A stretch of DNA of 64,000 nt from Phaeodactylum tricornutum CCAP 1055/1. Lineage: Eukaryota > Bacillariophyta > Bacillariophyceae > Surirellales > Neidiaceae. The translations under genes and the position numbers were made by a program. Under the pieces are notes generated by a model. The model saw only the letters and a list, made by a program, of their open reading frames with translations, had not been told where the DNA came from and ran no database searches. The stretch spans positions 326,230 to 390,229 of the forward strand of contig NC_011675.1 in the NCBI RefSeq assembly GCF_000150955.2, given 5' to 3'. Each line of letters opens with the position of its first letter. Positions within the stretch are counted from its first letter, which is position 1. Of this stretch, positions 1 to 9,784 are shown in pieces.

Positions 1-1795
1 GACTGGTTGTGCTTTGGGATAGTTATGGTGCGGGGCGATGCCACAACGCCAACCGAGCCCATGATACGGTGGCTTGTACTCGTTTGCGTGAACTCCCGTG
101 TTTTACCTAACAAAGCGATTGAGAAACAAATTTTAGAAACAAATAAAAACAGTAATTGCATCATAGAAAGTAAGAGATGACAGGCTCACTTTCGTTGACG
201 TTCCACGGCTCCAACCAAATGAGCCACGCATTTATTGCGGCAAAGAATGGCGACTCGATTGAGTGCATCGATGCATAACGGAAGGTGGCTCGAAGGTGAT
301 TGTAAAACGGTTGCTTGAAAACGGTAGTGGCTGTGCTCAAACACCATTTGCGTTGTGAAGATGACGCTTGTCGACGAACCACTTCTGGCAAACTTGGATC
401 CAACATGAGGTGGACCACAACGTTACGCAGGCAACGCTGTGTCAGCGATGATGAGGACGTATAAGTTCCTTGGGCCAAATCGTACGAATCGTGCAGATTG
501 TACTTGGCCAATTCTACGATGCCAGCCAGCTTTCGGCGTTCCTTCAACTTCTGTATAAGCTGTACTGTCGTCATAAGTCGAATGTCTGCTTCCAACCACA
601 TCAAAATAACAACACGCAGGAAAAGTTCCGACTCGTGCATCGAGCTTCCGAAATCTAAATGGCGATCACCTTCACGCTCGTAAGGTAGAAAATATTTTAC
701 ATACCGACGGAAAAGATTGTTGTACACGGTCTCCCCGTATGTTTCACGATTCTGTCTAGCGTGGATCAAAGATCGAGCAGCAGAATTGTTTGCTCCACCG
801 GGGGTTGGAGCGTTCAACTTCGGGATAGATGGAAAGAGAGGGTACCGAACAAAGACAAACAAGAAATACTCCAGCATGCCAAGTAAAACATTGGGAGGCG
901 TTGCTTCTTCCGCTTCTGTCGTTTCTCCAATGCTCTTTCCAAGCGAAGCAGTGTCTGGTGAAAATTGATACGGTGACGAGGGAGTCGAGAAGGCTCGAGG
1001 ACTGGTCGTCGACATCGGGCCATGGCGCCCGAGAGGACTCAGTTGTAGAGGCCCACGAACCGAAGAATTTGGACCTGTTAACACAGCTTTTTTTAGTTCT
1101 TGGCGTTGCTTGTAGTGCCATAATTCTCTTTGCTCGTTTGGCGGTTTTTGAAGCAGCTCTTTCAGGAGACGAGCGTCATTTCTGCTACACGCAGCAGGAG
1201 TAAACGGGCGAGACTGTACCGATCCCATAAAAATATTTAAGGCTTGAGGCTGCTGGTCCAGCATAGCCATCCAGGCATCTTGAGTCGCCTTAGGAAGAGC
1301 GTGTAGTGGGAAAGAGAAACCAATGTCTGGGCGATTCCTTGATTCTTTGGAAATGGCTTCGATTAACGTCATTGGAAGCGGAGAAGCATCTTTGACGCTC
1401 GAATCCGGCTTTGGAGCCGTGCCGAGTAGTTTGACAACGGGATCGGTTTCGATACTCGAGGTCCCCTTCCGTGAAAGGGTAGCAGCGCTCGCTAGGGATG
1501 CAACCCCCCGATGGTGGCTACTTCCCGACGCTGGTGAGCGACCGCTCCCATTAGTGTTGGTAGACTGGCTCCAAGCGTTTTGAACGGAAAGCCAACCACC
1601 TTCCTTGTGCCGATATCCCTCCTTTTCTGTACCTATGGGTCCGAAAATTCGGTCGCAAAGCGGCCCATAAAGGCGAAAGAAGCGCCCTTCGGCAGCGGCA
1701 CCTCCTGCCGGAAGCTCGTTTTGGAGAAAGGAGAGCATGGCGAGAGCTGTCTCGGCAGGCCGCTGCTTATCATTTCGGAGAGCTTCTTCCAACAT
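1..1795 (-). CDS. SMPD4-like (nSMase3 family) membrane protein, partial
   Basis: The protein resembles the SMPD4 family, ER/nuclear-envelope membrane proteins first described as neutral sphingomyelinase 3. The family-like part is the C-terminal half: ELFLRVVILMWLEADIRL, later FKQPFYNHLRATFRYA and a WLIWLEPWN ending, matching the conserved SMPD4 C-terminal pattern. The middle holds a long Ser/Pro-rich low-complexity stretch. The large exon spans 190-1795 on the minus strand. It reaches a stop only if a GTGAGC donor at 189 is ignored; splicing 107-189 out (acceptor TTGTTAG) keeps the frame open to the window edge, so more C-terminus lies outside. Upstream of the first ATG (1795) an in-frame stop about 20 nt away follows a pyrimidine tract and AG near 1819, so an additional N-terminal exon is likely but was not resolved. 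Sphingomyelinase activity is not shown by any motif I can see. Confidence 0.6.
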
Positions 1796-1819
1796 TCTGC
1801 TTGTGGTGAATTCCTCTTA

Positions 1820-2243
1820 AAATACAGACGGAACAAACAAAGAAAATCCGTCACAATGGTTCCTGCCCACTTCGTAATTTATGCTATTGCAGACTAGACG
1901 ATATCCGAATGCCTGTAAGCCTTCGCTTATTGTGCTTCATACCTGGTAGTGGACAGCTCTCTCTGATGAGGGGTCTCGATGATCGAAAAGCGAGTCCGGA
2001 GTACGGAGCCGTCATTTTCTTAGATAGGTGTATGTACTCTTGTTTTCGTTACAGCAATACGGTATATTTTTGCGCACCACTCCATAGACAATTGCATGGT
2101 TCCACACTCTCCTAGTAGAGTGGTAGGTATGTCACTCGCACGAACAAAAAAAGGCCACCAAAACCATGTAGCAAGTAGGAAGACACATTGTCCTTGAAAG
2201 AGAAAAAAAGCCACAATTTGCATTTACAGATAGATAGATCATT
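1820..2243. other. Intergenic, divergent promoter region
   Basis: About 420 bp between the SMPD4-like gene (minus) and the CIAO2-like gene (plus). It may hold the unresolved first exon of the SMPD4-like gene. I see no RNA gene or repeat. Confidence 0.4.
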
Positions 2244-3107
2244 ATGGATTTGGATGGACCCAAGCAGAACGCGAACCCAACCGTGTTGGCAGTTGAAAAG
2301 AATTCTTCTCGATTGAAACGGCAGGCACTGTCGTATCCTGAATTAGCGGCTTGGAGTACCGACAATATGCTTGAAGAAAATGGCTGGGAAATACTACCGT
2401 CCCAGAATAGCCCTGCTCGAACAAAACACCGAACACCAACAGATCGGGCTATTCTACAGGCTCTTACGGAAGCGTCGATTGCGACGAAAGGAAAGGGTGT
2501 TGCGCTTTTACGGAATTTGGGTTTGAACATTCCCACCACCGATACATTGATGCAACCAATCTTTACAGACACATTTGTGGATCCACCACGCTTTGTTCCA
2601 CTCACGACAAGACACCGTTCGAAAATAAGGAACACCAATACCAGTGATGAATCTAAATCGAAAAGGACAGAAAAACGCCGTGATATGGTGGATGCCGACG
2701 AAGTTTTTGAAATCATTCGCAACATTCAAGACCCGGAGCATCCGTTGACTTTAGAGCAGCTAGGTGTTGTTAGCAAACGTCAAATTGACGTACACGATAT
2801 TATGGATGATCGACTGGACCAACGAATAGCGTCGTACAGTACTCTAGACGTCCGCTTTACTCCAACCATCCCGCACTGTTCGATGGCGACACATATTGGT
2901 CTCTGCCTACGAGTGAAACTCGATCGGTCGCTGCCGCCACGTTTCAAAGTCAAGGTCCGTATCGAGCCTGGCTCGCACAGTAGCGAAACTGCTATTAACA
3001 AGCAGCTAGCTGACAAAGAGCGAGTTTGTGCGGCTCTGGAAAACAAGCATCTTTTGGGTATTGTCAATCGGTGTATTATCGACGGAATGACTAGGAACAT
3101 GACTTGA
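2244..3107 (+). CDS. CIAO2: CIAO2/MIP18 cytosolic Fe-S targeting factor
   Basis: The C-terminal half (about residues 150-287) is a clear MIP18/FAM96 (CIAO2) domain: [20 protein letters not shown], then [16 protein letters not shown] with the conserved Cys at residue 212, then [16 protein letters not shown]. In other eukaryotes this protein works with CIAO1 and MMS19 in the cytosol to hand Fe-S clusters to apoproteins, including DNA polymerases and helicases. The protein is one uninterrupted exon of 287 residues. Usual family members are about 150-165 residues, so the roughly 140-residue N-terminal extension is unusual; it is polar, Ser/Lys rich and has no domain I recognise. The start ATG follows a short A/T-rich leader and is the first in frame. 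The gene converges on the carotenoid isomerase-like gene, with 170 bp between the stops. Confidence 0.88.
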   Translation: MDLDGPKQNANPTVLAVEKNSSRLKRQALSYPELAAWSTDNMLEENGWEILPSQNSPARTKHRTPTDRAILQALTEASIATKGKGVALLRNLGLNIPTTDTLMQPIFTDTFVDPPRFVPLTTRHRSKIRNTNTSDESKSKRTEKRRDMVDADEVFEIIRNIQDPEHPLTLEQLGVVSKRQIDVHDIMDDRLDQRIASYSTLDVRFTPTIPHCSMATHIGLCLRVKLDRSLPPRFKVKVRIEPGSHSSETAINKQLADKERVCAALENKHLLGIVNRCIIDGMTRNMT

Positions 3108-3278
3108 GTTTGGACACTTTCATTTCAAAAATGTTTCCTCCACTGTACATGAGTCGGGGGACCTACATCACTTACATAAAAAATAGCACACATACAATAC
3201 ATATTATCACAGTCAAGATAACGTTCAGTAGGGACAACAACTTGATTCCTATTCACGCAATGTGGTCAATAGCAGCAC

Positions 3279-5237
3279 CTATTGGAGGGCGCCTTTCGCC
3301 TTCAGCTCCTTCATAAGGTTCCTTTGATTTGCGATGGTGGTCATCGTATTTGCGGCTATTGTTCCACTTGCAGCCACACCGGGCAAACCGATCCCCGGAA
3401 AGGTAGAATCGCCACAAGCAAGGAGACCTTTGATTTTAGTCGTTGCCCCTGCCAATTCCCAAACGTCTTTACCCGGGCCAGGTGCGGGCCCATACGTACC
3501 CCGATACCTCTGGTTGTATCGTCTGTGTGTCAAGGGAGTGCCTACTAAGATAATGCTGCCTTTTTGCTTCGCACGCAGGCGAACGTCAGGAATCACTCTC
3601 TCGACCGCCCTCCACAGTACATCCGCTTTTTCGTCCTTTAGTTCGTTGTAGCCATCAACTTTAGTGTAGGCAAGAGACTTAACGGAATTGGGGCTGTGAC
3701 CGACTTTTCCAGTTTCTTTTCCGCTGTCGAGATACGGTGTCCACTGGTCGAAACCATCGCAAGCTGCTGTGTAAGCGTGGACAACGTGGTAACCTTCTGG
3801 AGCCAAGCTTGGATCAAACACGGTCGGAATGGATATAATTACCATGTTTTGCTCGGCTGTCACATCATCTTGCATGTTTAAGACAGAATGGTGGCATTCT
3901 AAATGTTCGGGAAGACCAGCCTTCGGAATACCAAGATGAAGATGCATGAATGATCCCGTCATGGACATGTCATCTGCTTGTTTCTGGATTGCTTTGACGA
4001 TAGAACGTCTGGCATCGTTTACTTCACCAGGCACAGAATCTTCCAATATGCGAGCCATGTTCCAAATTGGCGCATTGGAAACAACTCCTTTTCGAGCATT
4101 TACTACTGTGCCATCCGTCAATACCACACCTTTGCATTCGACGCGACCATTGTTGTCTTCCAATATCATTCGTTCCACGCGACTGTTCAATCGAAGCTCG
4201 CCTCCGTTTGTTTTGATCCCCGAAACCAAAGCTTGAACAAGAGAATCCATTCCTCCCATGGGGTAGTCCAGTACGGCATCCTTTTTGTGTAGATCCATCA
4301 TCATGTAGGCCACCGCGGCCGCCTGCGTGTGCGAGGCGTCGACTCCCGAAAGTGCAAACGCCAAATAATCGAACCATTTGCGTACGAATGGGTCCTTCAG
4401 TCCATGCAAGTCCATAACTTTGGAAAAAGGACCCGTCAACAAGGCTCCTTTACTACCGATGCTCAAAAGCTTGAACATGTAATTCGCTAGACTTGCCAAA
4501 GCCGTAATCCCTCCTCGTAGAGCGAATGGTGGAATATATGCACTCGCTTCGGCAAGGCCCCCTTCCTCCAACACCTTTCTCTTGAACTCTATGAATTCTC
4601 TTTTCGCATTGATTCCTGCCTTTTTCTCGAGCGCGTCTTCAAATGCGCCACTATCGCCTGTAGTCACTTTGAAAACTTTGTCGTCGGACGTATCGTGCAC
4701 CAGCCATCCATCGTATGTTTTCCATTGAACCTCCTCCGCTGTGCCGACGGCATCCAGAACTTGCCTCAACGGATTGGTACCTTTTTCCGAGAGTCCCGAA
4801 ACCAGCGACGGTCCAGAGTCAAAGCGAAAGGGTGTTGTTTTCGATGCCGCACTGTATCTTTCGAATGAATGGGCACAACCGCCGGCAGTATCGTGAGCTT
4901 CCAAACACAGGGTGTCCATCCCATACTTGGAAGAGAGTGCGGCACAGGAAAGACCACCTACGCCGGCCCCAATCACTACCACATCTACAGTCTCTTCGCG
5001 ATAGATCGATCCTGTTGGAGCATCAGCAATGGCAGCAGCAGGAGCTGTGGAGCTACCCCTCGCTACATCGGAGGGCTGTACCGAAAGAAAGTTTGCTGAG
5101 AAATAATGTCTCGATCTATAGCCTGACTGAACACAAAATGAAGATGTCTCCTTGTTCGCTAAGACTAGCAGCAGGAATGCCAGAAAACGCCCCGTGAGGC
5201 GGTCTTTCGATATGTTTGCCATGGTCGTTGTGCGCAT
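3279..5237 (-). CDS. CRTISO: Carotenoid isomerase-like FAD oxidoreductase, plastid
   Basis: A 652-residue member of the phytoene desaturase/carotenoid isomerase (CRTISO) family. A Rossmann FAD motif VVVIGAGVGGLSCAAL starts near residue 87, followed by an LEAHDTAGG second dinucleotide-binding part. The C-terminus has the family signature LLACGDSTFPGIGLPGVAASG. The order of motifs and the RRYNQRYRGTYGP segment fit CRTISO-type enzymes, which convert poly-cis carotenoids such as prolycopene to all-trans forms in the plastid. The N-terminus (residues 1-35) has a hydrophobic signal-like stretch ending near TSSFCV, compatible with a diatom bipartite plastid presequence. A second in-frame Met at residue 6 is an alternative start. 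Diatoms carry several CRTISO-like paralogues, so the exact substrate is uncertain. The gene is single-exon and head-to-head with the next gene. Confidence 0.82.
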   Translation of the reverse strand: MRTTTMANISKDRLTGRFLAFLLLVLANKETSSFCVQSGYRSRHYFSANFLSVQPSDVARGSSTAPAAAIADAPTGSIYREETVDVVVIGAGVGGLSCAALSSKYGMDTLCLEAHDTAGGCAHSFERYSAASKTTPFRFDSGPSLVSGLSEKGTNPLRQVLDAVGTAEEVQWKTYDGWLVHDTSDDKVFKVTTGDSGAFEDALEKKAGINAKREFIEFKRKVLEEGGLAEASAYIPPFALRGGITALASLANYMFKLLSIGSKGALLTGPFSKVMDLHGLKDPFVRKWFDYLAFALSGVDASHTQAAAVAYMMMDLHKKDAVLDYPMGGMDSLVQALVSGIKTNGGELRLNSRVERMILEDNNGRVECKGVVLTDGTVVNARKGVVSNAPIWNMARILEDSVPGEVNDARRSIVKAIQKQADDMSMTGSFMHLHLGIPKAGLPEHLECHHSVLNMQDDVTAEQNMVIISIPTVFDPSLAPEGYHVVHAYTAACDGFDQWTPYLDSGKETGKVGHSPNSVKSLAYTKVDGYNELKDEKADVLWRAVERVIPDVRLRAKQKGSIILVGTPLTHRRYNQRYRGTYGPAPGPGKDVWELAGATTKIKGLLACGDSTFPGIGLPGVAASGTIAANTMTTIANQRNLMKELKAKGALQ

Positions 5238-5668
5238 GCTGTTGCAACAGTGCTCTCACGGGGCAGGGCCAACTTCGCTGGCAGGCAGCAAGGCCAGGAA
5301 ACGATAGAAAAGTGATGTGCCCAAACAAGGCTTTCGCTTGTGACACGTCACTTGTCGGAGATCTTTCCTTATGTAACGAATACAAACGGCATTCATAACT
5401 ATGTCAGTCGAGCAAGCACGGTCGGTCCCCGAGCAAGACGTCACGAGTCAATCCATTCTATCAATATCCTACAGTCCCTGGGCGATGGAAATCTTTTTTG
5501 GGTCGAGATCGTATTCTTTCCAACCCACTTTCCTCCCGACCATCACCGTCTCTCTAGAAGCTTTCTACAAAACAACTCACTATCAAGCACAGATTCTTAC
5601 CTATCACAAATTTCTTTACTTCCGAGACGACGTCTCGATCCCTTTGAATTCCACCAGAGTCTCCGTTG
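5238..5668. other. Intergenic, divergent promoter region
   Basis: About 430 bp between two divergent gene starts. Long open frames occur on the plus strand here but resemble no protein; I call no feature in it. Confidence 0.4.
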
Positions 5669-7478
5669 ATGAGAGTACTGACGAGACTTCACAACATCTT
5701 GCTGTTGACTGGAAGCGCTCATCCCCTTCGGCCGTCGTCGTACTTCGCTAGACCGGATTCCTTCTCATCCAAGACGACAACGGAATCGCGTTGTAATTCT
5801 GCGGCATCTGGCAAACGGACGATCATGTCAGCATCTACCAATTCCTGGGTCGCTAATGATCCGGAGCAAATTGCGGAAGCCAAAAAACTCGAAATATGGC
5901 CGTTGGATGAACACAATGCGGCTTTGCTGAACGAGGTTCACCCACGTGGCTACGTACAATCGTCTGAAATACCTCACGAAGTCTATGACTTGATTGCTAT
6001 TGGAGCAGGCGCGGGGGGACTCGTGTCCGCTAAACAGGTATGTACAGTCCACGTGCTTCTACGCTTATTTTCAATAGTCTCCCTCACCCCCACAGTTTCT
6101 GTACAAACAAGTCCGCTCGAAGAGGGGCCAAGAGCGCCTTGATTTCAGAAAAACTAGCTGGTGGTGATTGCCTCAACGTGGGATGCGTGCCTTCGAAGGC
6201 GCTGATACGAGCCGCCAGGGCCGTTGCCGAAGTGAGACGCTCCGCTGACTTCGGTGTCATTCTCAGCGAAGAGTCCGGGTGGACTTTGCTAAGATTATGG
6301 AACACTTACGAACGGCGCGGACCAAGATCTCTCCCGCGGATGGACACGCGGGAACTACTGGTACGGGTGCACATGTTTTTCAGGGCCGTGGACGTTTCAC
6401 CGGTCCTGATACCATTCAAGTCGGCGAGACCGTTTTGAAGTTCAAAAAGGCAGTTGTTGCAACGGGAGGTCGTCCAGCAATTCCTGGTATTCCGGGGCTG
6501 AAGGAGTCACCCCATACGACCAACGAAATTCTGTTCAATCTCCAAGTTCTGCCACCTAGGATGGTGATTTTAGGTGCCGGGGTGGTGGCGCTGGAAATGG
6601 CTCAGTGCTTTGCCACCTTTGGTTCCAAAGTCACTGTACTACAGCGATCGGAGCCTTTATTTGCTTCAAAGCAAGGTGATGCTGAAGCGGCACACATATT
6701 ACAACAAGAGTTGGAAAAATCTGGCGTGCACTTTCTGACCGGATCCATCACACGAGTCGAAACGTTGCGTGATAAAACGGATGATCCTCTGGAGTTGCCT
6801 TTGCTCAAAGTAACGGTCAATACTGATGCAGACCCGGTCGATCTGGAATGCGAATGTCTGCTGGTGGCGGCCGGCAGAGTAGCTAATGTGGAAGACGTGG
6901 GTCTCGAGGAAGCGGGTGTCGAATATGAACTAGGTAAAGGCATCAAAGTCAACGACTTGACCCAGTCTGTGAGCAATCCAAACGTATACGCTGTTGGTGA
7001 TTGCGTCGCAGGAGTACCACAGCTTACACACATGAGTGGAGAAATGGCCAAGATGGTGGTGCAGAATTCTCTCTTTGAAGATGATTGGAAATTGAGCAGT
7101 TTGGTGGTTCCTGCCGTCATGTACACCGAACCCGAGTACGCTACAGTGGGACTTTATTCCGAGGCCAACGCCGACAAGCAGGAAATAGAGGTCGACACTT
7201 ACCGCGCTGGCTTGGAGCATAACGATCGTGCTATTTTGGAAGGATCAAACGTTGGTTTCTGCAAAATCTTTTGTCGGAAAGGAACGGATGAAATAGTTGG
7301 CGCTACGATCGTAGCGGAACGCGCCGGTGAAATGATCAACGAAATCAGTCTCGCCATCAAAAATGGACTTGGTCTGCGAGCGATCGGACGAAACATTCAT
7401 TCATACCCTACAACTGGCGAAGCCGTGATGGGATGTGGCATCCAATATATCAACTCTCACTGGAAAACGTTGGACTGA
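5669..7478 (+). CDS. Mercuric-reductase-like pyridine nucleotide-disulfide oxidoreductase, apparent frameshift
   Basis: Class I flavoprotein disulfide reductase of the MerA/dihydrolipoamide dehydrogenase type. Exon 1 (5669-6018) encodes an organelle-type N-terminus and the FAD motif DLIAIGAGAGGLVSAKQ. An intron (about 6019-6098) joins SAKQ to SARRGAKSALISEK, followed by the redox-active pair GGDCLNVGCVPSK. The C-terminal part has a second dinucleotide motif VILGAGVVALEMAQ, FAD motif NVYAVGDCV and the interface region with NIHSYPTTGEAVMG. The last has His and Glu of the usual catalytic dyad region but no C-terminal Cys pair, so mercury reduction is doubtful. Around 6265-6275 the reading frame changes: FGVILSEESG in one frame continues as VDFAKIMEHL in another, as if one G were missing from a G run. 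There is no room for an intron. Sequencing error or a true lesion are both possible. Start ATG is chosen at 5669 because the codon before it is TTG. Confidence 0.78.
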
Positions 7479-7930
7479 CGGTAACTGTTCGTTGACGGAT
7501 TCATGAGGCGCTAGTCTAGACAAGGATCGCGCCTTTACCGCTCATCTAGCACGAGTCCAATTTCCATGATTGCAAGATAGTGGCCCAATATGTACTTGTA
7601 TATAGTACCTCGTTTCACCTACTTGTCTGACAGGAACAATAGTCTGGGGGAACGGTATCACAGTCAAGTAGGTAGTTTTCGGCCTTGCCACGATAGAGTG
7701 AGTGAACCGCAAGCTCGATTGTGATTCACAGTCACACAATTTAGTTCACGCGTATCTTTGCAAGTTCCGTGTTCGCTGTCCATTGGTGAGTGTCCAAAAC
7801 GGCCGATAGAATAGCATCTTTCGGTGAGTCCATGGCACCCGACCAAACATCAAAGCGAAGTCTTTGAGAACCCCGTCCATGACGCTTTATCAAGTTTCTG
7901 TTTGAGCTGGACGAAAAAATAGTCGCATCA
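7479..7930. other. Intergenic region without recognised feature
   Basis: About 450 bp. Short open frames on both strands look like chance; I see no repeat or RNA gene. Confidence 0.4.
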
Positions 7931-9228
7931 ATGGTTGCTTCATTGTTGTTGTCTGGACGCTTTTCGACCACCTGTCGGCTTACTGTTAGACTCGGTACCA
8001 CGATCTCGCGCCGACTCGGATCTTCCGCTGGCCGAATACGGGTTGCCGTCGTTGGTAGTGGGCGAATGGGACAGATTCGTGCCTCACTATTGTGTGCCAA
8101 CCCTCGTTTCGACTTGGCGGGAATCGTGGACACCAACGGTGATTGTGCCCGCCGACTAGGAGAGAAACATGGGGTACGCTGTCGAACGTCTCATCCACAG
8201 TGATCGACGGCGTTTGGGCGTTTACGGTTAACATGCTCTCAATTCGTTCATTCCACTGTCTACAGGTAAATTTTTACGACAGCCTGGAGGCAGCCACGGC
8301 TGAGAATGACTTGGACGGCTTGGTAATTTCGACGCCTACCTTTACCCACGAAAGCGTAATCCGACATGCGGGTGTTCACCAAACTTCGGTCTTTACCGAA
8401 AAGCCCGTCGACGAGACGGCTGACAAAATCGAAGCTCTGTTTGAGTACGCACACGGAGCGGGGATAGATCTGTGCTGCGGTTTCCAACGACGTTTCGATC
8501 CGTCGTACGTTGCAGCCACAGCGGCCGTACAAGAGGGCCAAGTGGGTACTCCCATCATGGCCAGTCTCTTCTTTGCCGACCACCCCTCACCTCCGAAAGA
8601 CTTTCTGCTCAACGGTGGCAACATTTTCATGGATTTGGCGGCGCACGACGTGGATTACATTACACACACCTTACAGGATGAAGTGGTCTCGGTGTACGCC
8701 TCCGGTACCTCCTCCGACAAAGACTTGACGGCCGCCGATGTGCAGGACAACGCCACTATGATGATGAATTTTCAACAAGGTACGTTTGAAAGGTGATAGG
8801 AAGCATCTGCATTACGGTGCTTACTATGGACTATTGTGTTCCAACGGTACACTTTTGAATGTCACGTAGGGGCCGTGGTGACGTTGTTCATGAGTCGTTC
8901 CGCCACTTACGGCTACGACCAACGCTGCGAAATTTTCGGGCCCCGCGGTCTCGTGTCCGTCGGCAACATTCATGCCAACACGGCGGTTATTTCCAATGCC
9001 AACGGCATTCGCCATTCCCGTTGGCAGTATTCGTTTCCGGAACGCTTTGCCGCGGCGTTTGCCTTGGAAATGGATGCCTGGGCAGATGTCTTGGAAAAGG
9101 GGTGGACGTGGCCCGTGACGGCGGCGCAGTGTGTACGGGTCCAGCGAATCGTGGACGCGGCACGGCTTTCGGCCGCACAAGGCAGTGTGGTGACGGTGGA
9201 AGCCTACAACGAATCGCGTCTCGACTAG
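7931..9228 (+). CDS. Inositol 2-dehydrogenase-like Gfo/Idh/MocA oxidoreductase
   Basis: Three exons, 7931-8173, 8266-8779 and 8870-9228, give a 371-residue NAD(P)-dependent oxidoreductase of the Gfo/Idh/MocA family. The N-terminus (about 35 residues, Arg/Ser rich, almost no acids) looks like a mitochondrial presequence. The Rossmann motif VAVVGSGRMGQIRA follows, then the family hallmark FTEKPVDE containing the conserved Lys. The catalytic-domain part includes GGNIFMDLAAHDVDYI with the Asp and His expected of inositol dehydrogenases, and ATYGYDQRCEIFGPRG. Joined exons keep frame exactly (KHG/VNFYD and NFQQ/GAVVTLF). Substrate is likely myo-inositol or a related polyol; sequence alone does not settle it. 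It lies in tandem behind the disulfide reductase, with no sign of joint function. Confidence 0.85.
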
Positions 9229-9784
9229 AATAGATACAATATATGGATGTGGTTTGTCCCTAGAATGAGATGCCACTGTAGGCTAGTGCCAAGAAGAAGA
9301 GCTCCGGACGTCGCGTATATACATTTGTAGTAGATTGGCACTGTGTAGTAAATTGGCGTGTGCATACTAGTAGATATGTTCATGTGTGTGTGTGTGTGTG
9401 TGCGTGTCTACCAGTCAACGGGTAGGTAGGTCCGTCTACTCGATACTGGTTGTTGTCACCAAAAGAGGAACAGTGTGTACTGACCAACGTGGGCGAGGTT
9501 AGCCCGGGACGTTGTCCACGGGGTAGTTCCTCCGTACGGGAGACTGTCCCGTACATTTTGGCGCGCCACTGAGCTGCTACCCGACCGGCGCGCTACTCCA
9601 CCAATCCCATGACGCATTCTCAACACGACATAGAGTATACGGACGTCCGGGCGCGCCAGGATCCGAAACTCCCGCCACCAGGCGCGTAGCGTCGTCCATG
9701 CGGGTGAGGCGCGACGAGACGAGCGCTCACTCCCGTTGCCATTTACTTCTCGAGAACGGCTGCGGAGGGTCGATCGATAGCACC
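9229..9784. other. Intergenic region with TG microsatellite
   Basis: About 550 bp before SCC3. Apart from the TG repeat listed separately I see no gene; an in-frame ATG at 9698 could extend SCC3 upstream but has a poorer context than 9785. Confidence 0.4.
9383..9402. repeat. (TG)10 microsatellite
   Basis: Ten uninterrupted TG units in the spacer upstream of SCC3, bordered by ATGTTCA and CGTGTC. Likely length-polymorphic between strains. Confidence 0.9.

Noticed and set aside
5401-5751. 116-codon plus-strand open frame before the MerA-like gene
   Set aside because: Starts and ends in the divergent promoter, overlaps the real start in another frame, and shows no family motif.
7741-8136. 131-codon minus-strand open frame over the start of the inositol-dehydrogenase-like gene
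   Set aside because: It is antisense to an exon with clear Rossmann motifs and has no features of its own.
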